Source: a virus. Taken from it: a stretch of DNA of 37,635 bases. The position numbers and the translations under genes were made by a program. The notes below the pieces were generated by a model. That model did no database searches and was not told the DNA's origin. It was given only the letters and a program-made list of their open reading frames with translations. This document shows, one piece after another, positions 17,009 to 24,913 of the stretch (the stretch's first letter is position 1; every line of letters begins with the position of its first letter). Location: the IMG/VR virus record IMGVR_UViG_3300023179_000261, positions 1 through 37,635 of that record; one strand, written 5' to 3'.

Positions 17009-17407
17009 CTACCAATGCTTTGAGATTAATAGTGGGCCGGTCACTGCCATTTCTTTTCTCATGGCATCCTCAAGCAGCTTTACTACTTCAGTATGCTTAT
17101 AATATGTCGCCCATCTTAATGCTGCATCATCAAGGGCATGAGGGTTGGCTCCAGCTTCCAGCAGTAGCTTCACTATTTCTGCGTGGCCATTATATGCCGC
17201 CACCCTTAATGCGTAGTCATCACTGACATGCAGGTCAGCGCCAGCTTCCAGCAACAGCCTTACTATTTCAGTATGCCCATATGCTGCTGCCCACCTTAAT
17301 GCCCAGTCATTATCGGCATGAACATCCGCGCCTTCCGAAAGCAGTCGCCTTACTTCAGCAACATCACCAACTCTCGTCGCCCATATTAAATCATCTTCTT
17401 TAGCCAT
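17009..17407 (-). CDS. Ankyrin-repeat protein Ank2 (N-cap, 2 repeats, C-cap)
   Basis: A 132-residue protein. After the N-cap (MAKEDDLIWATRVGDVAEVRR) come two 30-residue repeats, starting NDWALRWAAAYGHTEIV and DDYALRVAAYNGHAEIV, and a C-cap ending LLEDAMRKEM. A further 12 residues (VTGPLLISKHW region) are unlike the tails of its paralogues, so the C-terminus may have been changed by insertion or frameshift. Its start overlaps the upstream stop by 8 bases (ATGGCTAA). Confidence 0.88.
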   Translation of the reverse strand: MAKEDDLIWATRVGDVAEVRRLLSEGADVHADNDWALRWAAAYGHTEIVRLLLEAGADLHVSDDYALRVAAYNGHAEIVKLLLEAGANPHALDDAALRWATYYKHTEVVKLLEDAMRKEMAVTGPLLISKHW

Positions 17408-17825
17408 TCGACTCCCCTTTTATCGCTATTTCCACGCGCTCGCCATTGTAATTCGCGTGAGTAATTTCATCCACGGGGTCATTCAGTACGCAGCAATTCT
17501 CATGCACTTTTTCCACAAAAGTAATAAGCTCTCCCTCATAATTAATTGAGTCCGCCTCTTGAAAGAGCTTGCCCTTTACATATAGCCCCATTGCTGCGTA
17601 GGCGTACCATAGTCGTTCATCGCGCTTAATGTTTGGTTTCTTATGTACCGCTTTAAGTGCTGTACCAATGCGGCGGTAATCTTCATTATAAAGAGTGTAA
17701 CCATGCTCGGTAGGAAACCTTCGCACCAGGCACTGAGGCATGCCGCCATCAATCCAATCTTTTGGCCTATTATTCCAGATAACCGTATGTGGTGCGCCAT
17801 TTACCGTTTCAACTGTTACCAGCAT
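17400..17825 (-). CDS. Hypothetical protein between ankyrin genes
   Basis: A 141-residue protein. The start at ATG 17825 is favoured over a GTG one codon earlier, because AAGGAGG lies five to six bases upstream. The sequence (TVETVNGAPHTVIWNNRPKD, then QCLVRRFPTEHGYTLYNEDY and AMGLYVKGKLFQEADSI) has no motif I recognise. It separates ankyrin genes Ank2 and Ank3 and is coupled to both by overlaps, so it is expressed with them. Confidence 0.62.
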   Translation of the reverse strand: MLVTVETVNGAPHTVIWNNRPKDWIDGGMPQCLVRRFPTEHGYTLYNEDYRRIGTALKAVHKKPNIKRDERLWYAYAAMGLYVKGKLFQEADSINYEGELITFVEKVHENCCVLNDPVDEITHANYNGERVEIAIKGESNG

Positions 17826-18642
17826 CACTACCTCCTTGTTTTCTCATGGCATCCTCAAGCAGCTTAACTATTTTAGTACGCCTAGAATGTTTCGCCCACC
17901 TTAATGCCCAGTCCTCAAGGGCATGAGGGTTAGCACCAGCTTCCAGCAACAGCCTTACTATTTCTGTGCGGCCATTATATGCCGCCCACCTTAATGCGTA
18001 GTCATCTTCAGCATGAACATCAACACCAGCTTCCAGCAATAGCCTCACTACTTCTGTGTGGCCATTATATGCCGCCACCCTTAACGCCTCATCATCACGG
18101 GCATGAACATTAACCCCAGCTTCCAGCAATAGCCTCACTACTTCTGTGTGGCCATTATATGCCGCCACCCTTAACGCCTTATCATCACGGGCATGAACAT
18201 TAACCCCAGCTTCCAGCAATAGCCTCACTACTTCTGTGTGGCCATTTTCTGCCGCCCACCTTAATGCGTAGTCATCAAGGGCATGAGCGTTAGCCCCAGC
18301 ATCCAGCAATACCCTTACTATTTCTGTGTGGCCATTTATCGCCGCCCATCTTAATGTCAGGTCACCAAAGGCATGAACATCCGCCCCAGCTTCCAGTAGT
18401 AGTTTCACTACTTCAGTATGACCATATTGTGCCGCCCAACTTAATGCCGCATCATCACGGGCATGAACATCAGCCCCAGCTTCCAGCAACAGCCTTACTA
18501 CTTCAGTATGCCCATATTGTGCCGCCAACCTTAATGCCGCATCATCACGGGCATGAATGTTAACACCAGTTTTCAGCAGCCGCTTAACTTCAGCAACATT
18601 GCCAGTTCTGGCCGCATTTATTAAATCATCTTCTTTACTCAT
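17809..18642 (-). CDS. Ankyrin-repeat protein Ank3 (N-cap, 7 repeats, C-cap)
   Basis: A 277-residue protein, the largest of the family. An N-cap (MSKEDDLINAARTGN) is followed by seven 30-residue repeats and a C-cap (EDWALRWAKHSRRTKIV, then LLEDAMRKQGG). In each repeat the usual GxTPLH is replaced by DDxALRxAA, followed by a conserved GHTE and LLLEAG. Repeats 5 and 6 are nearly identical in DNA (18121-18210 and 18031-18120, one difference in 90 bases, which changes Lys to Glu). No signal peptide or membrane segment is present. The likely role is binding to a host protein; target unknown. Confidence 0.93.
   Translation of the reverse strand: MSKEDDLINAARTGNVAEVKRLLKTGVNIHARDDAALRLAAQYGHTEVVRLLLEAGADVHARDDAALSWAAQYGHTEVVKLLLEAGADVHAFGDLTLRWAAINGHTEIVRVLLDAGANAHALDDYALRWAAENGHTEVVRLLLEAGVNVHARDDKALRVAAYNGHTEVVRLLLEAGVNVHARDDEALRVAAYNGHTEVVRLLLEAGVDVHAEDDYALRWAAYNGRTEIVRLLLEAGANPHALEDWALRWAKHSRRTKIVKLLEDAMRKQGGSDAGNS
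18031..18210. repeat. 90-bp tandem repeat inside Ank3 gene
   Basis: 18031-18120 and 18121-18210 are identical except at 18090 (c) and 18180 (t). The first 36 bases of the unit continue identically into a third copy at 18211-18246 before diverging. The period of 90 equals one 30-residue ankyrin repeat, which indicates recent unequal recombination or slippage. Confidence 0.92.
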
Positions 18643-19192
18643 CGGACTCCCCTTGTTTATTCATTGCGTCCTCAAGCAGCCTTACAACTTCTGTATGCCC
18701 ATATTGTGCCGCCCACCTTAATGCCCAGTCCTCAAGGGCATGAGGGTTAGCACCAGCTTCCAGCAACAGCCTTACTATTTCTGTATGACCATTTATCGCC
18801 GCCCACCTTAATGCGTAGTCATCACGAGCATGAACATCCGCCCCAGCTTCCAGTAGTAGTTTCACTACTTCAGTATGACCATATTGTGCCGCCCAACTTA
18901 ATGCCGCATCATCACGGGCATGAACGTTAGCCCCAGCTTCCAGCAACAGCCTTACTATTTCAGTATGCCCCTTTTCTGCCGCCCACCTTAATGCGTAGTC
19001 ACCAACAAGGGCGTGGACATCAGCCCCAGCTTCCAGCAACAGCCTTACTACTTCAGTATGCCCATATTGTGCCGCCAACCTTAATGCCGCATCATTATCG
19101 GCATGAACATCAGCACCTTCCGATAGCAGTCTCTTCACTTCAGTAACATCGCCAGCTTTTGCCGCTGTTATTAATTCTCGCTCTTTACTCAT
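18635..19192 (-). CDS. Ankyrin-repeat protein Ank4 (N-cap, 4 repeats, C-cap)
   Basis: A 185-residue protein starting MSKERELITAAKAGD; an extension to 19225 would lie in the upstream gene. It has four repeats, the first one residue longer (VHALV before GDYALRWAA), and a C-cap ending LLEDAMNKQGESDE. Start and stop both sit in 8-base ATGAGTAA overlaps with neighbouring ankyrin genes. Stretches of DNA are shared with Ank3, for example around 18841-18920 and 18383-18460. Confidence 0.9.
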   Translation of the reverse strand: MSKERELITAAKAGDVTEVKRLLSEGADVHADNDAALRLAAQYGHTEVVRLLLEAGADVHALVGDYALRWAAEKGHTEIVRLLLEAGANVHARDDAALSWAAQYGHTEVVKLLLEAGADVHARDDYALRWAAINGHTEIVRLLLEAGANPHALEDWALRWAAQYGHTEVVRLLEDAMNKQGESDE

Positions 19193-19553
19193 TAGGCTCC
19201 CCTTGTTTTGCCATTGCCGGTTCAAGTAGCTTCACTATGCGCCTATATTCCTTCGCCCACCTTAATACTAGGCAATTACGGGCATAAGGGTCGGCTCCAG
19301 CCTCCAGTAGTAGTTTTATTACTTCTATGCGGCCATTTAATATCGCCCATATTAATGCGTAGTCATCAAGGGCATGAACGTTAGCCCCAGCATTCAGCAG
19401 TAGCTTCACTATTTTAGTATGCCCATATTCTGCCGCCCGTCGAAGTGCCTCATCATCATAAGCATGAATATTCGCCCCAGCATTCAGCAGTAGCTTTACT
19501 TTGGTGACATCGCCAGCTCTTACCGCCGTTATTAGTTTTTGCTCCTTACTCAT
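19185..19553 (-). CDS. Ankyrin-repeat protein Ank5 (N-cap, 2 repeats, C-cap), first gene of the block
   Basis: A 122-residue protein, promoter-proximal in the ankyrin block, with AGGAG just upstream. The N-cap is MSKEQKLITAVRAGDVTKVK. It has two repeats (DDEALRRAAEYGHTKIV and DDYALIWAILNGRIEVI) and a shortened C-cap (LRWAKEYRRIVKLLEPAM). It is the most diverged member; the last unit has lost about three residues between YRR and IVKLL. It couples to Ank4 through ATGAGTAA. Confidence 0.87.
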   Translation of the reverse strand: MSKEQKLITAVRAGDVTKVKLLLNAGANIHAYDDEALRRAAEYGHTKIVKLLLNAGANVHALDDYALIWAILNGRIEVIKLLLEAGADPYARNCLVLRWAKEYRRIVKLLEPAMAKQGEPNE

Positions 19554-19568
19554 TCGACTCCTTTTGTT

Positions 19569-19589
19569 TTATATTAAAAAATAATATAA
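19569..19589. promoter_or_regulatory. Palindrome over leftward -10 box, candidate operator
   Basis: TTATATTA and TAATATAA, 8-base arms with five A between, perfect inverted repeat. A related 8-base palindrome, TAATATTA (19646-19653), lies over the -10 box of the opposite promoter. Binding of the YdaS/Cro-like protein to both would give a switch; AT-rich chance symmetry is the alternative. Confidence 0.4.
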
Positions 19590-19611
19590 ACCAGAACTCG
19601 GAGCAAGTAAA
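19583..19611 (-). promoter_or_regulatory. Leftward promoter of the ankyrin operon
   Basis: On the minus strand, TTTACT (19611-19606), a 17-base spacer, then TATATT (19588-19583). It stands back-to-back with the rightward promoter of the regulator gene, with nine bases between the two -35 boxes. The -10 box lies in the palindrome 19569-19589. Confidence 0.45.
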
Positions 19612-19620
19612 GGAAATAAA

Positions 19621-19649
19621 TTGCAATCTTTTCTTTATTACTATATAAT
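19621..19649 (+). promoter_or_regulatory. Strong sigma70-type promoter of the regulator gene
   Basis: TTGCAA (19621-19626), 17-base spacer, TATAAT (19644-19649), consensus -10 and near-consensus -35. AAGGA (19663-19667) and the GTG start at 19674 follow. Confidence 0.7.
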
Positions 19650-19673
19650 ATTAAAATAACTGAAGGATTAGAA

Positions 19674-19970
19674 GTGATAGATATTATAGGTGAATTCGTA
19701 AAAAAGGCTGGTGGAACGGCTCCACTCCAAGTGATGTTACAAAAAGAGTCTGGGGCTGAGATAGCGCAGCAATCTATTTGGAACTGGAGGAAGTACGGAA
19801 GAGTCCCGTCAAAATACCTGTCTGCTTTTTGGCAAATAAGTCAGAAGTACGATATGGGATATAGTCTTGAGCAATTAATGGCTGCGCGGTGGTCAAAAGC
19901 CGCAGAGACGAAAACAGCCATATCCGTAGCTTTAATCCAAAAATTGGCCGTAGGGGAGAGTAAATCCTAA
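19674..19970 (+). CDS. YdaS/Cro-like helix-turn-helix regulator
   Basis: A 98-residue protein from a GTG start with AAGGA upstream. The opening IIGEFVKKAGGTAPLQVML followed by AQQSIWNWRKYGRVPSKYL is the pattern of YdaS/Cro-type phage regulators, with a small helix-turn-helix whose recognition helix lies near residues 32-40. It is the only rightward gene within the leftward arm, divergent from the ankyrin operon and sharing its control region. Its last 39 bases overlap the 3' end of the SF3 helicase gene in convergent orientation. Probable repressor of the ankyrin operon and of itself. Confidence 0.72.
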   Translation: MIDIIGEFVKKAGGTAPLQVMLQKESGAEIAQQSIWNWRKYGRVPSKYLSAFWQISQKYDMGYSLEQLMAARWSKAAETKTAISVALIQKLAVGESKS

Positions 19971-21308
19971 AAGGCATTTTCTAGACCTTCTCACGCCGTC
20001 GGAATCTCTCAATATCTTGTCTTTCACCATATAAGGCTTTTCCGATGTAGATGCTCTTTTTAATAGCTTTAAGAAGTCCATTCTAGTTAGGTTCTTACCG
20101 TTACTAAACTTTAGAAAGAGTTCTTGTATTGAATTAATGCTAACATAGTCAAATTCATTGCCTGTATGCACCAAGCATTCATCTATAAACTGCTTCGCAA
20201 GATTATTGCCGGTCATTAATTCATCGACTAATTCATCATACCCCGGAATAATAGGAAACTTGCCTCCTAAATGCGTTAACTCACGCGCCCCCTGTATCGC
20301 CCAGCATAATATCCCGCTCATTTCGTTAAGAAGTAGTTTTTGTAAATCGGGATTCTGTTGATTTTTTGGGATGCATCTCATCATTTGTAGAATGCAAAAT
20401 CTATTGATAGTTGCCCTAGTGTTATCTTGGATGATAGGGAATTCATTCGCGGCAAAAGCATGTTTAGTCTTAAAGACATAACTCATGGTATTAGCATACA
20501 TCCTACGACAAGCTAGAGGCTCTCCAGTGCCCACCATGGTTTTAAATGCATCTTCAGACAGAGTAACTCCATATTTTAACTCTGTCACAGTGTTTAGCTT
20601 CTTTCCTATAAGTTGAGATCTAGAAAGCTCATCATCCATTTTATGTACCGGTAGATTCCCACAAAATTCCTCCCCAACTAATGCACGAAGAACGGATATA
20701 ATTACTGATTTTCCGCAATCCGTATCCCCGTAGAGGTATAAAGCGGTTTTGTATTTATGATGAGGGAGTAAGATATAGCCAGCGAAAAGTTGTAAGCATT
20801 TTCTTTTCTCTTTCTCGTCACCGAACCAATCATTTAAACACTTTTCCCAAATTGGACACTCCGCTAATCCATCCCATGTATGTGGAATGATGTTCTCTAA
20901 AAAGTCGCTAACCTTATGATTCCGTAGCTGGCAGGTGTTTATATTGAGGACTCCATTGCGGAAAGGTATTTCTGACTCCGCTATCCTCTGCCAAGTATCC
21001 CTTCTTTCATTGTAAGTGGTCGCCTTTAAGCAGGAAATAAATTCTCTAGCCCTTGCCGATGTATAATGATCTCCATCGGTTCTAGCAAAGATAGACTCAT
21101 AAAACGCCGAAGATTTTACTTCCCAGTAAGTTCCATTATACGAATAAAGGCTTCCCCCAGAATCCGAAAGGGTGGGGTACGACTTAAGAAAACTTCTTAC
21201 CATATTAGGTATCTTTTCTTTTCCGTCTGTAGCCTCTGTCCCAAATCCGCGAGCCGGAGGCGAGAATTTACTTATTCTCTCATATTCTTCAATTATGCCG
21301 CGTTGCAT
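19932..21308 (-). CDS. SF3 helicase, phage/plasmid D5-like primase-helicase C-terminal type
   Basis: A 458-residue protein. The ATPase core has Walker A YLYGDTDCGKS (K200), a hydrophobic Walker B ending in Glu (LNTVTEL, about 238-244), motif C with HAFAANEFP (N288), and the arginine finger R303 in TRATINRF. Upstream, SEIPFRNGVLNINT and the WDGLAECPIWEKCLNDWF block are the usual D5_N region of the P4/D5 family. It would unwind DNA at replication forks as a hexamer. The primase gene overlaps its start by 20 bases, so the two are a split primase-helicase. Confidence 0.9.
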   Translation of the reverse strand: MQRGIIEEYERISKFSPPARGFGTEATDGKEKIPNMVRSFLKSYPTLSDSGGSLYSYNGTYWEVKSSAFYESIFARTDGDHYTSARAREFISCLKATTYNERRDTWQRIAESEIPFRNGVLNINTCQLRNHKVSDFLENIIPHTWDGLAECPIWEKCLNDWFGDEKEKRKCLQLFAGYILLPHHKYKTALYLYGDTDCGKSVIISVLRALVGEEFCGNLPVHKMDDELSRSQLIGKKLNTVTELKYGVTLSEDAFKTMVGTGEPLACRRMYANTMSYVFKTKHAFAANEFPIIQDNTRATINRFCILQMMRCIPKNQQNPDLQKLLLNEMSGILCWAIQGARELTHLGGKFPIIPGYDELVDELMTGNNLAKQFIDECLVHTGNEFDYVSINSIQELFLKFSNGKNLTRMDFLKLLKRASTSEKPYMVKDKILRDSDGVRRSRKCLLGFTLPYGQFLD

Positions 21309-22245
21309 ATTTCCCCCTCAAATCATCGTTGAAATCATTCCTATCGGGATATATTATCCTCGACCTCAAACCCCTTGCGATAAAAGAATCCTTGGCCTTT
21401 TCAGCATAGATTCTTCCCGCATCATCATTGTCACCAATCACAATTACTGTATGCACATTATTAGGCACGATAATAGAAGCAATATTACCACCAGAAATTG
21501 CCGACCATGTTGGTAATTTCAGTAAGGTCATTGCGGAGATAGCGGTTTCTATCCCCTCAGCTACCCCCAAGACCTCATTCGGCTGGCCTAACTTTACCGA
21601 GTTCCCCTTTATCGAGCCTAGCGCCATCTTACATGGGGTAATATTGGCTTTAGCTCCATCCTTTAAATAAATGCGATGTATACCCTCGACCTCCCCTGAC
21701 TCCGTCGTTACCGCCGCGACCAAGCAAGTAAAGAATCCGCCTGAAATGTGCTTCAACCGCCCCTCTCTTAGACAATCATAATCCCAATTAAGATTTCGTG
21801 ATTTTAAGTATCTTGCTGGCTCGGATGAATCCCTTAAAGGCTTGCATTTTTCCCAAATAGCCTTAACAATCTCTTTGTTTCTTTTCTTGGTGATAGCTGG
21901 TCTGGCCGCCGCTATCATCGAAGGAGATTTCTCATCTTTTGGATATTTACTTAAATAGCTCTCCACCCACTCTTTGCCCCTTACAGGGTCATCTACTCCA
22001 TATTGAATATATGAAATTAACTTAAAAATCCCCCCCTTGCATTCTGGGTTAGCGAAATCTATAAAAGTCCCCTTACTGATACTTATTGCAAGGCTTCCGC
22101 CTTTGTCCCCGTTAAGATTCCCTATCATTAAGTTATCGCCAATTACCACCCCATTAGGTAATGCGGAGCGGAGATATCTTTCCAGTTTTGGCCTCATAGA
22201 TGTGGCCAAATCTTCCCACGAATTTCTGTATTGCTGATTCGACAT
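21289..22245 (-). CDS. TOPRIM-domain DNA primase
   Basis: A 318-residue protein. The TOPRIM motifs are visible: VAEGIETA (E230) with a following beta strand, and VIVIGDNDDAGR (D272, D274). The N-terminal half contains CKGGIFKLISY and RYLKSRNLNW, typical of phage and plasmid primases of the DUF7146/TOPRIM type. A zinc ribbon is not obvious. It would make RNA primers for the SF3 helicase encoded next. Its first 30 codons overlap the end of the VRR-NUC gene in another frame. Confidence 0.88.
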   Translation of the reverse strand: MSNQQYRNSWEDLATSMRPKLERYLRSALPNGVVIGDNLMIGNLNGDKGGSLAISISKGTFIDFANPECKGGIFKLISYIQYGVDDPVRGKEWVESYLSKYPKDEKSPSMIAAARPAITKKRNKEIVKAIWEKCKPLRDSSEPARYLKSRNLNWDYDCLREGRLKHISGGFFTCLVAAVTTESGEVEGIHRIYLKDGAKANITPCKMALGSIKGNSVKLGQPNEVLGVAEGIETAISAMTLLKLPTWSAISGGNIASIIVPNNVHTVIVIGDNDDAGRIYAEKAKDSFIARGLRSRIIYPDRNDFNDDLRGKYATRHN

Positions 22246-22537
22246 CTTCCAACCCCCTCGCTAAAATATAGATTCCACCAAATTTACTAACAACATTCTC
22301 GAATATTTGCTGAGCCTCCCTCTGCTTGTCTTTGCCCACTTTTGCTTCTATTTCGAGCCTCACGCCCATGCCGCCCAGATTTAGAATCCCACTACAATCC
22401 GCCTGTCCTTTCTTGCCCATTCGGCCTATCGGTCGGCCATCCTTAGAATAAGCGAAGCCTACAGGATTTAACCACAGCCTAACATCCCCCTTAGAGTAAG
22501 TAGCTAAAATCGCGTTGCATAACTCAGTATGAGTCAT
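22154..22537 (-). CDS. VRR-NUC domain nuclease
   Basis: A 127-residue protein. Motifs: NPVGFAYSKDGRPIGRMGKK, then GQADCSGIL (D47), LEIEAKVGKDKQ (E64, K66, Q72) and GGIYILARGLEDV. This is the PD-(D/E)XK core of small phage VRR-NUC proteins, which cut branched or junction DNA, probably Holliday-type structures made by RecT/YqaJ recombination. Its start overlaps the stop of the helicase gene (ATGA). Full-length for the stand-alone family. Confidence 0.87.
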   Translation of the reverse strand: MTHTELCNAILATYSKGDVRLWLNPVGFAYSKDGRPIGRMGKKGQADCSGILNLGGMGVRLEIEAKVGKDKQREAQQIFENVVSKFGGIYILARGLEDVESAIQKFVGRFGHIYEAKTGKISPLRIT

Positions 22538-23961
22538 CTCATCCCCTTTCTCTGTCTTGATTCCATTATATGCTTAACCCATCCAGCCTTATAGCCTTTT
22601 AGCGCGGCTAATTCCTCTAATTGCGCTCGTGTCTTGGCCTTTTTTATTTCCTCTCTTACGCCGCTAACTTTTTTTATAGGCTCCGATTCGGCTAAACTAA
22701 GGTCTATTTCTTGTAGGTGAGCGGCTTTTTCCACCACAATCGCCGACCTAGTGGATGCAAGTGGGCTCCCGCATTCTGCGCATACTAGCGCATTGACTTC
22801 ATTCGAGGCGTAGCAATTAGAGCAACTCACAAAGGTTTTCGCCGCTTTCTCCTTTTTAGATTTTTTCTTTAGACCCTTTTCTAAGGTAAAATCGCCTTCG
22901 TCGAGAAATGAACCATGCTCCGCCATTAAGTTCGCATTATCTATAATGACGCAGTCAAGTTTGCCCTCCGCCTTCCGTAGCCCCCTCCCAGCTTCTTGAA
23001 CGTACTTATTTTTCGATAGGGTCGGCCCCGCTAAAACCACGCAAGATATCTCTGGGATATCCATTCCCTCAACAAACAGGGCGCAGTTTGTGATTCCGTC
23101 GATTTCATGCCTTTGGAGCCTACCTAAGATATCTTTGCGATAACCTTTGTCTATCTTATCTGATTCAGCATCTAAGTGAATAAATTTATAGCCTGCATCA
23201 TTAAATCGCTGGGCAAGGTTCCGACTGTGCTTAACCGAACCAGCAAAAACAATAGTTCTTCTGCCCTCAGCGATTCTAACCCAGCTATCTACTACATTAC
23301 CCAAGATCTCGGTTTTGTTTACTATACCATCTAGCTCCCCCTCCGAATAATCCACCCTGTTCCTTGTAACATTAGACAGATTTAATAATGTTGGCGTGAA
23401 TATTCGAGGACGGGCTAAGATTCCTTTGTTAATCAACTCCTTGGTCGTCGTAGTCCTTACCATGCAATCAAAAATATCCCCCAACCCCCCGCCGTCTGCG
23501 CGGTAAGGTGTCGCTGTGACTCCTAGTACTTTCGCCTTAGGGCTTCGTTCAAGAAACTGTAAGTAAGAGCTAGCACGGGCTCTATGGGCTTCGTCTATAA
23601 CTATAAAGTCAGCCCAATTATCCCAATAAGGTCGGTTCGCTAGAGTTGCTATAGATGCAACCTGTGTTTGGAGCAGTGAGTTTTTTCTACTATCATTGGA
23701 CATAATAACGCCATGCTCAACCCCATACAGATTAAGCCTCTCACTTGCTTGATTTATTAGCTCTTTTCTATGGGCGAGAACTATTGTTCTCTTCCCCTTC
23801 GCCTCCGCAGAATGAATTAAGTCGCAAAATATCGTCGTTTTCCCCGCGCCAGTAGGGGCGACTAAGAGTGCTCTTCTTTTTCCTTCTCGATAGCATCCTC
23901 TTAGTAACTCCTTTGCCTCGCTCTGGTGCTCCCATAACTCGAATGAGCCAACCTTAGGCAC
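22534..23961 (-). CDS. SF2 DEAH helicase, RAD25/XPB-like
   Basis: A 475-residue protein starting at GTG. Motif I is APTGAGKT (K41), motif II DEAH (123-126), motif III TATP (149-152), motif VI QEAGRGLRK (322-330). C-terminal residues hold a zinc ribbon with C380, C383, C394 and C397. Architecture and length match phage RAD25-like helicases. It probably remodels forks or recombination intermediates together with RecT and the VRR-NUC nuclease. The ribosome binding site is weak; translation may depend on the RecT gene stopping two bases upstream. Confidence 0.92.
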   Translation of the reverse strand: MPKVGSFELWEHQSEAKELLRGCYREGKRRALLVAPTGAGKTTIFCDLIHSAEAKGKRTIVLAHRKELINQASERLNLYGVEHGVIMSNDSRKNSLLQTQVASIATLANRPYWDNWADFIVIDEAHRARASSYLQFLERSPKAKVLGVTATPYRADGGGLGDIFDCMVRTTTTKELINKGILARPRIFTPTLLNLSNVTRNRVDYSEGELDGIVNKTEILGNVVDSWVRIAEGRRTIVFAGSVKHSRNLAQRFNDAGYKFIHLDAESDKIDKGYRKDILGRLQRHEIDGITNCALFVEGMDIPEISCVVLAGPTLSKNKYVQEAGRGLRKAEGKLDCVIIDNANLMAEHGSFLDEGDFTLEKGLKKKSKKEKAAKTFVSCSNCYASNEVNALVCAECGSPLASTRSAIVVEKAAHLQEIDLSLAESEPIKKVSGVREEIKKAKTRAQLEELAALKGYKAGWVKHIMESRQRKGMR

Positions 23962-23963
23962 GA

Positions 23964-24887
23964 CTATTCATCGCCTGTAATTAATGCATCTAAGGACGCT
24001 TTGAACTTACTGTTCCGTCCTGCGAAAATAAGTAAATTAGTTCTATTTAGGTAATAAAGAGCGGATCTATCCTCTCTCGGTAAATCTTTAAGGGAGCGAT
24101 AAATCATCTCGCAGCCAGATCTTAATGGTCGTTTTATCACAGTCGTTCCATCTCCGTCAAAAAACTCATAGAGAGGCTCGGCTGGAGTATCCGCCTCCGC
24201 CTTTAATATCTCTGTGATTTTTTTTGAACTAAATTGAGTAGGCGCTTCAGTGGGTGGAGTTATGTCAGTCATTTGAGGGTGAGGAGATGAGATACCTTCC
24301 GCCTCTTCTTTGGTGATTTCCCCACCTAGCTCCTCGGGGAAGCCTTTCCTTAAAGCCGATGCTTCTGCTACTTTAGCAATCTGTCCATAAGGTCTATCTG
24401 CCCACATGGAATTTGGCGCTCCACTCCTATTTTTTTTAGCTTCTTCAAGCCAAAACACCTTAGATGTATATTCACATTTAATGGAGCCAAGTAATTTATA
24501 CACAGTAACTTTGCACCACTTTGGGAAAGCGACTGTTTTTACAGATTTCTGCTTGGTTTTCTGGTCATATACTGGGAAATCCATAATTATTTCCTCCCCG
24601 TACTCTGGCTCTGAAGAACCAGCATACGCCCCAGTTCTGGATGCGGTGCTACGCGCTTCTGCTATCCCCGGCCAGATACCTTCAACCTCTTTCCCTAATG
24701 AATTATTCCAGACCTTCACAATATGAACGTGCTTTTTTAAAACATCTAATCCTCTTTCTTTGCAGTATGCTAAGGCCAAGGCGATTCCCTCATCTGAGGC
24801 CCCAGGAAACACCGCCTCCTTTAATACTCTGTATCTATCGTGCGTAATCCCCGATTCAGCAATAATCGCTGGTAGTTTATTAGTCAT
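23964..24887 (-). CDS. RecT/Bet-family single-strand annealing protein
   Basis: A 307-residue protein. Signature blocks are GIALALAYCKERGLDVLKK, HIVKVWNN, WPGIAEARSTASRTGAYAG and SMWADRPYGQIAKVAEASA, LRKGFPEELGGEITKEEAE, all typical of the Bet/RecT family (in Bet: P-x-W-x-x-x-P-x-x-Q-L-x-K). It anneals single strands during recombination-driven replication. A flexible Pro/Thr-rich C-terminal part (about residues 205-230) is followed by a small conserved domain. It pairs with the YqaJ exonuclease at 27707. Good ribosome binding site (AAGGAG). Confidence 0.92.
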   Translation of the reverse strand: MTNKLPAIIAESGITHDRYRVLKEAVFPGASDEGIALALAYCKERGLDVLKKHVHIVKVWNNSLGKEVEGIWPGIAEARSTASRTGAYAGSSEPEYGEEIIMDFPVYDQKTKQKSVKTVAFPKWCKVTVYKLLGSIKCEYTSKVFWLEEAKKNRSGAPNSMWADRPYGQIAKVAEASALRKGFPEELGGEITKEEAEGISSPHPQMTDITPPTEAPTQFSSKKITEILKAEADTPAEPLYEFFDGDGTTVIKRPLRSGCEMIYRSLKDLPREDRSALYYLNRTNLLIFAGRNSKFKASLDALITGDE

Positions 24888-24913
24888 AGTGGTCGCTCCT
24901 TTGTTTGTTTCGA

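Noticed and set aside
17009-17407. Ank2 tail as evidence for a sequencing frameshift
   Set aside because: The 12 extra residues differ from paralogues, but the stop and the next start are well spaced and no alternative frame restores the usual QGE ending within a few bases that I could see.
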